Below are positions 34,609-41,962 of a stretch of 64,000 nucleotides of DNA, one piece after another. Below the pieces are notes generated by a model. It was not told the origin of the DNA and searched no databases. It was given only the letters and a program-made list of their open reading frames with translations. The position numbers and the translations under genes are program-made. Position 1 is the first letter of the stretch. The number at the start of each line of letters is the position of its first letter. This stretch comes from Cognatundibacterium squillarum (GTDB taxonomy: Bacteria > Pseudomonadota > Gammaproteobacteria > Burkholderiales > Burkholderiaceae_D), in the NCBI RefSeq assembly GCF_014652435.1, contig NZ_BMYU01000003.1, positions 62,001-126,000 of the forward strand, written 5' to 3'.

Positions 34609-36651
34609 TCAGACTTTACCGAGTTTGACGCTGGTTGCATCTGCGGTCAGATAACCGACGGCAGCGGCAAAACGGTCTTTGTAGTTGGCACGGACCAGCG
34701 GGTCCAGTGTCGCTTTGACTTTGGCATGCAATGTGGAATCCCAGTCGCCAGGATGCTGGAAGTTGCTGGTGATGTAAGTCCAGCCATTGATATCGTCCGC
34801 CACGGACAAACCGGTTGCTTCCGCACCGGCTGGCATCGACACCAGACGCGACAGCGTTTTGGTATCCACGTTGTATGCCCAGACGAAGTTATTCACGTGC
34901 TGACCACTGTCTTCACCGATAAACAGCGTGCGCAGTTTTTCCGAGAATTTCAGGTTGTCCGGATTCGCGATTTTGTCTGCATTCGCGAGGTTACCCAGCG
35001 CATCCGCAGCAATATCTTCACCGGCCAGCAGGGTTTTGCTCGAAGCAGGCATCCATTCACTGTTAATTGCGCCGCCGGCGGTATCTTTCAGGCCACCGGT
35101 CAGTGTGTGTGCCAGTACCATACCGGCTTTCAGACGTACCGGAATACTGATGTTTGCATTCGGGTCCCATGCTTTGTCATTGGTGACCATGGAATTCTGT
35201 ACGTTTTGCAGTGCAGAGTAAGCAATCTTATCTTTGATATTAACAGTCGTACCTTCCATCTTGGTGAAGGCCATCGAACCGCCCACCAGTGCTGCGTAGC
35301 GATGAGTTTCGAGGAAGGCTGCGGCTTTTTCCATACCCGGTTTCAGTTTGACCCATTGCACACCATTGTTGAAGTAAATCTTGGTGAAGCTGGTGTCTTT
35401 CGGATCAGTCGTTGACACCGTCATGATGTCGGTTGGCTTCAGGGTATTCGCCAGTGTTTCGATTTCTGCGCTGGTTGCGGAACCGAGTTTGATCCAGTTG
35501 ACTTTCGCGCCTGCGGCTGCAGGGTCAGTCGACAGGCCTGCATCAAATTTCGCCACATACAGGGTACCGGAAGACAGATCTTTTTCTTTGTCTGCGACGA
35601 ACGCAAACAAACCACCGTTGGTTGCATCATCACCCATCAGCGCGGTGCGGTTGTCCGGCATCACCTGAATCAGTTCGTGGGAAATACGGCCCATGCAGTA
35701 ATGTTTTTTGATGCTGCCGGTACCGTCCGGATTGACCGTTACTTCCGGCAGATGGCCGTAGTGGTAAGGATTGGCTTTACTTGCATCACCGTACAGATTG
35801 GTGCTGTATGCAGCAAACATGGTGTTGCTGGCGATGGTGAATGCATCCGGTTCGTATTCTTCACTGGACAAATGCGTGCCCCATGGCGACAGGCTGGCAC
35901 CGCAGGTAATCCACAAACCTTTGACCGACGACGTATCCACGTTGTGGTATTTCACCAGACTCAGCTTACCAGTGGACTGATCCTGATCCAGTGTCAGCAC
36001 AGCGATCGGTGATGGCAGCGTGCCGTAAGTGGAACCGCCGTCAATACCGGCTTCTGCCTGATTGCGGGTGGTGTATTCAAACTGCACAACTGCAAATACC
36101 GGTTTGCCTTTCACACCAGCGACGTTTGCGTTGGCAACAGTGATCAGGCTGGTGCCGTCCGGGCTGTCAGAGAAGAACTGACGCTCTTTACCGGCCACCG
36201 ATTTATCCATGATCGGTTTGTTGTTGATATCAAAGTAGCCGCCGGCCAGAATTTTGCCGCCTTTACCGTCATCCACCAGATCACCGGTGGTGAAGAATGG
36301 CTGGTAAGACAGTTTGTAAGACACAGTGGAATTGTCGCTGAGGGTCACGTTCAGTGCAGATGCCACGGTAGTGGTGGCCATTTTTGCCGGTGTGCTCAGA
36401 TCAGGTGCCGCCATCGCTGCGAAAGCCGCAGAAACAAAGCTGGCGGCCGGTGCGACCACTGGCGCAGAAGAGGAAGAACCGCCGCAGGCGCTCAGTAAGC
36501 CTGCTGTGGATGCTGCACCGAGTGGAAGTAATGGTGCACCTGCCAGAAATTTCAGGGCCTTACGGCGGCCTGGTTGCATTGCTTGAGTCATTTTTCGTTC
36601 CGCTGATTCTGCCGGCGCAGCCGCCGGCGGGTTAAAAGAATTCGTTGTCAT
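34609..36651 (-). CDS. PhoX-family alkaline phosphatase (DUF839), Tat-exported
   Basis: A 680-residue protein of the calcium/iron-dependent PhoX phosphatase family. The N-terminus has a twin-arginine signal, 'GRRKALKFLAGAPLLPLG', followed by 'LLSACGGSSSS', which could be a lipobox (LSAC), so it may be a Tat-exported lipoprotein. The body carries the family core 'LWITCGASLSPWGTHLSSEE' and, later, 'LFIGEDSGQHVNNFVWAYN'. PhoX releases phosphate from organic phosphoesters in the periplasm or at the surface. Start: ATG 36651 gives a long n-region; ATG 36591, behind GGAACGAAAA, is a good alternative. Divergent from the zinc regulator. I see no clear Pho box. Confidence 0.85.
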   Translation of the reverse strand: MTTNSFNPPAAAPAESAERKMTQAMQPGRRKALKFLAGAPLLPLGAASTAGLLSACGGSSSSAPVVAPAASFVSAAFAAMAAPDLSTPAKMATTTVASALNVTLSDNSTVSYKLSYQPFFTTGDLVDDGKGGKILAGGYFDINNKPIMDKSVAGKERQFFSDSPDGTSLITVANANVAGVKGKPVFAVVQFEYTTRNQAEAGIDGGSTYGTLPSPIAVLTLDQDQSTGKLSLVKYHNVDTSSVKGLWITCGASLSPWGTHLSSEEYEPDAFTIASNTMFAAYSTNLYGDASKANPYHYGHLPEVTVNPDGTGSIKKHYCMGRISHELIQVMPDNRTALMGDDATNGGLFAFVADKEKDLSSGTLYVAKFDAGLSTDPAAAGAKVNWIKLGSATSAEIETLANTLKPTDIMTVSTTDPKDTSFTKIYFNNGVQWVKLKPGMEKAAAFLETHRYAALVGGSMAFTKMEGTTVNIKDKIAYSALQNVQNSMVTNDKAWDPNANISIPVRLKAGMVLAHTLTGGLKDTAGGAINSEWMPASSKTLLAGEDIAADALGNLANADKIANPDNLKFSEKLRTLFIGEDSGQHVNNFVWAYNVDTKTLSRLVSMPAGAEATGLSVADDINGWTYITSNFQHPGDWDSTLHAKVKATLDPLVRANYKDRFAAAVGYLTADATSVKLGKV

Positions 36652-36748
36652 CCTTGGTGGATGCGGAGCGAAGTGTATTTATGCTTTATGACAACAGAAT
36701 TAAAAACCGATACTTTTCGTTACAGTCAGTGCAGAAAGCGGCAAATTT

Positions 36749-36777
36749 CTGACATAGATGCAAATTCCCCCTATAAT
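36749..36777 (+). promoter_or_regulatory. Sigma-70-type promoter of the Fur-family regulator
   Basis: CTGACA (36749-36754) and TATAAT (36772-36777) are separated by 17 bp. The zinc-type palindrome follows the -10 box directly, so binding there would block transcription. Confidence 0.65.
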
Positions 36778-36794
36778 TTGCAACTCAGTTGCAA
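36778..36794. promoter_or_regulatory. Putative Zur box 1
   Basis: TTGCAAC-tca-GTTGCAA, a perfect 7-bp inverted repeat immediately after the -10 box of the regulator gene. The same palindrome, with one mismatch, occurs before the DUF2946-like/znuD pair at 39119. Confidence 0.65.
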
Positions 36795-36837
36795 CTTCGG
36801 GCATAATGCAGCCTCTTCCTGTGCTTACCCACGTACC

Positions 36838-37326
36838 ATGGTGCCTGATCTTTCCCTCCCTTCGAAAACGCTGCTCGCAGAAGCAGACCGCCAGTTACGC
36901 GCTTCCGGTGTGCGGGTTACGGCATCCCGTCTTGGTGTGCTGTGTGTGCTGCTGCGGGCCAGACGTGCGCTGACTCATCAGGAAATCCATGACGACATAC
37001 CGGATCTGGATCGCGTCACGCTGTACCGCACGCTGGATTGCCTGACCGAACACGGAATCACCCACAAAATTTCCGGCGATGACCGCGTGTTTCGCTACGC
37101 CAGTCATCAGAACACGCCGCAGGCCGTCAGCAGCCATCAGCACAGCCATTTCAAATGCACACGCTGTGCGCAGATTTTTTGTCTGGACGAATCTTTGTCT
37201 GCAAAGCAATTACCGGACACGCTGAATGCCAGCCTGCAAGCCATTCTGGGCACGGGCTATGTCTGCCACGAACTCGAACTGACCATCAAAGGCTGGTGCA
37301 AACACTGCGCCGGCCTGTCTGAATAA
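36838..37326 (+). CDS. Fur-family transcriptional regulator, probably Zur
   Basis: A 162-residue metal-responsive repressor. The N-terminal winged helix shows 'LRASGVRVTASRLGVLCVLL', 'LTHQEIHDDIPDLDRVTLYR' and 'TLDCLTEHGITHKI'. The C-terminal domain has metal-binding 'SSHQHSHFKCTRCAQIFCLD' and a second C..C in 'GWCKHCAGL', for structural zinc. Context (COG0523 GTPase, ZnuD-like receptor, shared palindrome) favours zinc as the signal. The ATG at 36838 lacks a good ribosome site; the open frame continues upstream through the promoter, so that part is not coding. Likely autoregulated through Zur box 1. Confidence 0.8.
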   Translation: MVPDLSLPSKTLLAEADRQLRASGVRVTASRLGVLCVLLRARRALTHQEIHDDIPDLDRVTLYRTLDCLTEHGITHKISGDDRVFRYASHQNTPQAVSSHQHSHFKCTRCAQIFCLDESLSAKQLPDTLNASLQAILGTGYVCHELELTIKGWCKHCAGLSE

Positions 37327-37349
37327 ACGCTTACTGACGAGGAATTTGT

Positions 37350-38450
37350 ATGGCTCTGATCCCTACCACCATCCTGACCGGCTTTCTGGGTGCCGGTAAA
37401 ACCACGCTGCTGAACCGTATTCTGCAGGAACAGCACGGTATGAAAATCGCCGTGATCGAAAATGAATTCGGTCAGGAAAATATCGACCACGAAATTCTGG
37501 TGCAGGATACGCGCGAGCAAATCGTGGAAATGAGCAACGGCTGCATTTGCTGCACCGTACGCGGCGACCTGATCGTAGCGCTGGGTAATCTGATCGCGCG
37601 CCGCAATGCCGGTGAAATTGACTTCGAACGGGTGGTGATCGAAACCACCGGTCTGGCCAATCCCGGCCCGGTCGCGCAGACTTTCTTTATGGATGAAGAA
37701 ATCGGCATGCACTATATGCTGGATGCGGTGGTCACACTGGTCGATGCACGTCATGCGATGCAACAGCTGGATGAACACGAAGAAGCCCAGCGTCAGGTCG
37801 GTTTTGCCGACAAAATCCTGTTATCCAAAACCGATTTATCCGATCCGGCTTCGGTACAGGCACTGCGCTCCCGCCTGATACACATGAATCCGCGCGCCAC
37901 GATAGGCGAAGTGCATTTCGGCAAAGTCGATATCCGCGAAGTGTTTGATCTGAAAGGTTTCCACCTGAATGCGAAACTGGAACTGGACCCGGATTTCCTG
38001 AAAGCCAGCGGGCACGATGAACACCATCATCATGATCACCACGATCATGAGGGGCATGACTGCGATGAGCACTGCAGCCACGATCATCAGCATGATCATG
38101 CGCACGGTCACGAGCACAAACATCAGCACAATCACCATGACAGCCACCACAGCGACGATATCGCCGCTTTTGTTTTCCGCAGCGCACGTCCGTTCAATAC
38201 CGCCAAGCTGGACGAGTTTCTGGGCGGCATGGTCCAGGTCTTCGGCCCGCGCATGCTGCGCTACAAGGGAGTGTTGTATATGGAAAACGCTGAGCGTAAG
38301 GTGATTTTCCAGGGAGTTCACCAGATTATGGGAACAGATCTCGGAATGAAGTGGGAAGATGGCGAAACAAAGCAAAGCAAAATGGTCTTTATTGGCAAAA
38401 ATTTACCAAAAGAAGCATTAATTGCAGGATTGGAGCAATGTTTGGTATAA
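37350..38450 (+). CDS. COG0523 (CobW/ZigA-like) GTPase with His-rich metal-binding loop
   Basis: A 366-residue P-loop GTPase: Walker A 'GFLGAGKTTLLNR' (residues 11-23), the metal motif CICC at 65-68 (NGCICCTVRGDL), 'VIETTGLANPGPV', and 'LLSKTDL' as the guanine-recognition motif. Residues about 221-275 are extremely rich in His and Asp and would bind several metal ions. The C-terminal CobW_C domain ends 'GTDLGMKWEDG'. Such proteins act as zinc metallochaperones under scarcity. It starts 23 bp after the Fur-family gene and probably shares its promoter and Zur box. Metal assignment is inferred from context. Confidence 0.88.
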   Translation: MALIPTTILTGFLGAGKTTLLNRILQEQHGMKIAVIENEFGQENIDHEILVQDTREQIVEMSNGCICCTVRGDLIVALGNLIARRNAGEIDFERVVIETTGLANPGPVAQTFFMDEEIGMHYMLDAVVTLVDARHAMQQLDEHEEAQRQVGFADKILLSKTDLSDPASVQALRSRLIHMNPRATIGEVHFGKVDIREVFDLKGFHLNAKLELDPDFLKASGHDEHHHHDHHDHEGHDCDEHCSHDHQHDHAHGHEHKHQHNHHDSHHSDDIAAFVFRSARPFNTAKLDEFLGGMVQVFGPRMLRYKGVLYMENAERKVIFQGVHQIMGTDLGMKWEDGETKQSKMVFIGKNLPKEALIAGLEQCLV

Positions 38451-38595
38451 ACTAACGGGCTGCTGTGCCGGACCATTTCTGTTTGGGCAACAAACCCCGG
38501 CGGAATCCTGCACAGTTTGGGGAGGATAGTCCGGAACCGCGATGCCTGTTTCCACGCATCCTATGTATTAACCCGTTGTATCGAAAGTCTGCGAA

Positions 38596-39051
38596 GTGGC
38601 AACTAAATCATCTAAATCGACTGCAACTGTCAGCGCACCTCAAGCTCTGCTTACCGAAGCGGAAATCCTCGCCATGGGCGAAAAGGATTACATGAATGCC
38701 GCACAGCTTGCTTTTTTCAAAGCACGCCTGCAGCAACTGGAAAAGGACCTGCTCAAGAACGCCGACGAAACGACTGAACATCTTCGCGAAACCGTTCTGG
38801 TACCTGATCCGGCTGACCGCGCCACCATCGAAGAAGAGCATGCGCTGGAATTGCGCACCCGTGACCGCGAACGCAAACTGCTGAAAAAAGTGCAGCAAGC
38901 CATCGTGAGCATAGACGAAGGAGACTACGGCTGGTGTGAAGAAACCGGTGAACCCATCGGTATTCCTCGCCTGCTTGCCCGTCCGACAGCAACCCTGTCG
39001 CTGGAAGCACAGCAGCGCCGTGAAATGAAACAGAAGCTGTACGGCGACTGA
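38596..39051 (+). CDS. dksA: RNA polymerase-binding protein DksA with degenerate zinc finger
   Basis: A 151-residue protein, the same length as E. coli DksA. DksA enters the RNA polymerase secondary channel and, with ppGpp, controls rRNA and amino-acid promoters. The coiled-coil tip Asp71 and Asp74 (DPADRA) are kept. Of the four zinc-finger cysteines only Cys114 (GWCEETGE) remains; the positions equal to C117, C135 and C138 are Thr, Ser and Ala. The fold must therefore hold without zinc, as known for some alpha- and other proteobacterial DksA proteins. GTG start. Followed by a terminator. It may be the housekeeping copy or a zinc-independent paralogue. Confidence 0.9.
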   Translation: MATKSSKSTATVSAPQALLTEAEILAMGEKDYMNAAQLAFFKARLQQLEKDLLKNADETTEHLRETVLVPDPADRATIEEEHALELRTRDRERKLLKKVQQAIVSIDEGDYGWCEETGEPIGIPRLLARPTATLSLEAQQRREMKQKLYGD

Positions 39052-39081
39052 TTTTTGTTTCCTGACTGACATCACGTCAAA

Positions 39082-39110
39082 AGGCGTGCAGGTTTCTGCA
39101 CGCTTTTTTT
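39082..39110 (+). terminator. Terminator of dksA
   Basis: GCGTGCA-ggtttc-TGCACGC followed by T7, 32 bp after the stop. Confidence 0.9.
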
Positions 39111-39118
39111 ATTTTCAA

Positions 39119-39135
39119 TTGCAACAGAGTTGCGA
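39119..39135. promoter_or_regulatory. Putative Zur box 2
   Basis: TTGCAAC-aga-GTTGCGA, matching Zur box 1 at 36778 in 13 of 14 arm positions. It lies 98 bp before the small DUF2946-like gene and presumably controls it and the ZnuD-like receptor. Confidence 0.6.
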
Positions 39136-39216
39136 TAAACTCGCCTGCCAGCGGAACTCCCGCTGATATTTCCGGTCACAAACCGGTATTCACTCTGACA
39201 TCCTGCTGAATTGCGT

Positions 39217-39603
39217 ATGCCAAACCTGCTTCCTGTACTGCGCCGCCTGCACCGCCGCAGCCGTCACTGGCTGATGTGGCTGTTGCTGCCTGCGCTGCTG
39301 CTGGGGCAATGGACGGGCTTCACGCACAAGCTGGTGCATGCAGGCTGGCAAAACGGCAAGGTACAAACCCTGGTGCCGCAATCCGGTCTGCTGCGCGATC
39401 TGATGCCACAGTCAGCAGAAGACTCTCTGCTGCATTCGTGCGCACTGACCGATGCCAGTTTTGCTGCGGATTATCTGCACTTCACACCGCCGGTGTTCTC
39501 TGTGCTCACCGTCAGTGCAGTGATGCAAGCCTTTCCTCCCCAGATTATCTGGCTCGCCAGTCTGAGGCTGGCATTTTCATCCCGCGCACCGCCTGCTAAC
39601 TGA
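39217..39603 (+). CDS. Small DUF2946-like protein preceding the ZnuD-like receptor
   Basis: A 128-residue protein with a basic N-terminus and one hydrophobic segment ('HWLMWLLLPALLLGQWTGF'), then 'THKLVHAG', 'LLHSCALTDASFAADYLHF' and a closing 'LRLAFSSRAPPAN'. The hydrophobic start, scattered His/Cys and the terminal R-(A/G)-P-P-A fit the DUF2946 group, often found beside TonB receptors for metals. An in-frame TTG two codons earlier is also possible. It sits between Zur box 2 and the receptor gene (86 bp to its start) and is probably co-transcribed. Function unknown; a metal-handling helper is plausible. Confidence 0.65.
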   Translation: MPNLLPVLRRLHRRSRHWLMWLLLPALLLGQWTGFTHKLVHAGWQNGKVQTLVPQSGLLRDLMPQSAEDSLLHSCALTDASFAADYLHFTPPVFSVLTVSAVMQAFPPQIIWLASLRLAFSSRAPPAN

Positions 39604-39689
39604 AATCTCTGATGAATGCTGACCTGCACACGCCACCGGCGATGCAGGCCGTTTCTGTTTTTCTCTGATTTTTTGTTTCAGGATTGAAT

Positions 39690-41690
39690 ATGCGTCTGTC
39701 TTTATCTCTGACAGCAGCTGCGGCTGCCGTTTTGTCTGCGTTTACCTGCTCCCCTGTTTTTGCTGAGGAAGCATCTTCCGTCATCATCAGTGCCAACCCG
39801 CTCGGCAAGTCCGAAGAAATGCAGGTGCTGACACCTGCCAAAATCCTGACTGGTAATGAATTACGCAACAAACTCAGTACCTCGCTCGGTGACACGCTGA
39901 GCGGCGAACTGGGCGTTTCCGCATCCGGTTTCGGTGCTGCTGCATCGCGTCCTGTCATTCGTGGTCTGGAAGGTCCGCGCATCAAAATTCTGCAAAACGG
40001 CATGGGTGTCGCCGACGTTTCCAGTCTGTCCAACGATCATGCGGTCGCGACGGAAAGCGCGACTGCACAGCAAATTGAAGTGTTGCGCGGCCCGGCTTCC
40101 CTGCTGTACGGCAGCGGTGCAATTGGTGGTTTAGTCAATGTCGTGGATAAACGAATTCCAACCGAAATCACCGGCAAAACCAGCGGCGAGGCAGAATTGC
40201 GTGCCGGCAGCGGTAACGACGAAAAGAGCGGTAGTTTCTCGCTGGACGGATCGGCACAGCAATGGGCATGGCATCTGGAAGGCAATAAACGCCGCACCGG
40301 TGACTATGCGATTCCGGGTTTCGCACGTCAGAACGATGCCGGCTCACAAAATGGCCGTCTCGCATCCAGCTTTACCCGTGCTCAAAACCTGAGCGCCGGA
40401 GCATCTTATATCGGCGCCTGGGGTTATGCCGGTTTGTCATTTGAAAATCTGCAACAGACTTACGGCATTCCGACCGATGAACGTTCTTTCATCGATCTGC
40501 GTCAGAACCGCACCGATTTCGACAGCCTGATCAAAAAACCTTTCAGCGGCTTTGAAGATCTGAGTCTGAAACTCAGCCACACTGATTATCAGCACACTGA
40601 AAATCAGCAGGATGGCACACCGGACACCCGCTTCAAAAATAAGACCACTGAAGCGCGTCTGAGCATGAAGCATCTGACCATTGCTGGCTGGCAGGGCAGT
40701 ATTGGTCTGCAGGCACAACGTGAAAATTTTTCTGCACTGGCAGTGGCTACCGGACGCTCCGACACCATTCCGGCAACCAGCTCTGACACTTACGCCTTAT
40801 TCGCCGTCGAAGAAAAACAAATGGGTGACTGGTTGCACAGCGTCGGTGCCCGTATCGAAAATGTCAGCCGTAATCCTGAGCAGCAATCCGCGCTGCCTGC
40901 CCGCAGTTTCCGTCTGTGGTCCGCTTCTGCTGGAACCTTGTGGCAATTCACACCGGGCTATGCCGCCGGCGTGAGTGTTTCGCTGGCACAGCGCGCACCG
41001 GCAACAGAAGAACTTTACTCTCAGGGTCCGCATGAATCGACCGCGACATTTGATATCGGTGATAACACGCTGAAGAAAGAAGAATCCCGCAATCTGGAAC
41101 TGAGTCTGCAGAAAAATACCGGCTTACACCGCTGGAAAATCAATGCGTTTTATAACGCAGTGAATAATTATGTTTACGGACAAACCGATGGCAGCCGCGT
41201 CGATGAAGAAGGCAATCCGGCAGCCGACGGCGAGTTCATGATGCGTAACTGGAAACAGGCTAAAGCCCATTTGTACGGTGTTGAAGGTGAATGGACTTAC
41301 AATCACAGCGGCGAAGGCTGGTCCGGCCGTGTGTTCGGTGATCTGTCGCGCGGTTATCTGGATAATGCAGGCAATCTGCCATTACAACCTGCGGTCCGCA
41401 CCGGTTTCGATATTGGCTATCGTCAGGGCGTCTGGCGCACTACGCTGCGTACACTGCACGCGATGAAACAGGACAGACTGGCCAGCTTTGAGAACTTTGT
41501 GACCCCGTCGTATACCAAAGTGGATCTGGATATTACGTGGACGCAGTCACTGCCATCCGCGCAGCTGACCTGGTTCCTGACCGCGAAAAATATTCTGAAT
41601 CAGGATATTCGCCTGTCCACATCGATTCTGCGCGAAACCGTACCGCAACAAGGCCGCCATCTGGCAGCCGGCGTGCGCGTCAGCTTCTGA
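39690..41690 (+). CDS. znuD: ZnuD-like TonB-dependent outer-membrane zinc receptor
   Basis: A 666-residue TonB-dependent receptor. Signal peptide 'MRLSLSLTAAAAAVLSAFTC' ends near VFAEEA. The plug domain has 'DTLSGELGVSASGFGAAASR' and 'VIRGLEGPRIKILQNGMGVA', then 'QQIEVLRGPASLLYGSGAIG', closely like the plug of ZnuD of Neisseria. A 22-stranded barrel follows, ending in 'GVRVSF' with terminal Phe. The loop with His clusters seen in some ZnuD proteins is not obvious here. ATG 39690 follows AGGA. A terminator follows. Preceded by Zur box 2, consistent with zinc-starvation induction. The ligand could also be heme or another metal, but context supports zinc. Confidence 0.85.
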   Translation: MRLSLSLTAAAAAVLSAFTCSPVFAEEASSVIISANPLGKSEEMQVLTPAKILTGNELRNKLSTSLGDTLSGELGVSASGFGAAASRPVIRGLEGPRIKILQNGMGVADVSSLSNDHAVATESATAQQIEVLRGPASLLYGSGAIGGLVNVVDKRIPTEITGKTSGEAELRAGSGNDEKSGSFSLDGSAQQWAWHLEGNKRRTGDYAIPGFARQNDAGSQNGRLASSFTRAQNLSAGASYIGAWGYAGLSFENLQQTYGIPTDERSFIDLRQNRTDFDSLIKKPFSGFEDLSLKLSHTDYQHTENQQDGTPDTRFKNKTTEARLSMKHLTIAGWQGSIGLQAQRENFSALAVATGRSDTIPATSSDTYALFAVEEKQMGDWLHSVGARIENVSRNPEQQSALPARSFRLWSASAGTLWQFTPGYAAGVSVSLAQRAPATEELYSQGPHESTATFDIGDNTLKKEESRNLELSLQKNTGLHRWKINAFYNAVNNYVYGQTDGSRVDEEGNPAADGEFMMRNWKQAKAHLYGVEGEWTYNHSGEGWSGRVFGDLSRGYLDNAGNLPLQPAVRTGFDIGYRQGVWRTTLRTLHAMKQDRLASFENFVTPSYTKVDLDITWTQSLPSAQLTWFLTAKNILNQDIRLSTSILRETVPQQGRHLAAGVRVSF

Positions 41691-41758
41691 TACAAGCGCC
41701 TCCTTGTTACGAATTGTAATAAGAAAATCAGGGCAGTTTGTGACTGACACCCTCGGAG

Positions 41759-41781
41759 AGGCGGAGAAATCCGCCTTTTTT
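41759..41781 (+). terminator. Terminator of the znuD-like gene
   Basis: AGGCGGA-gaaa-TCCGCCT followed by T residues, 69 bp past the stop. Confidence 0.9.
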
Positions 41782-41962
41782 GCATGTAAAATCGGCGAAA
41801 TATGCCCAATCCCCTTACAAACAGTAAAAGATAATTCTTAAATTTTGGTTAAAATCAGTGCCCTGCACGCTGCCTGCTTCACAATTGCACTGTGATTAGG
41901 CATATACTTTCAGCAGGTTGCTGATGTAGTAGCGGTTTTGTTTCAACTCTTTTAGGAACAAC

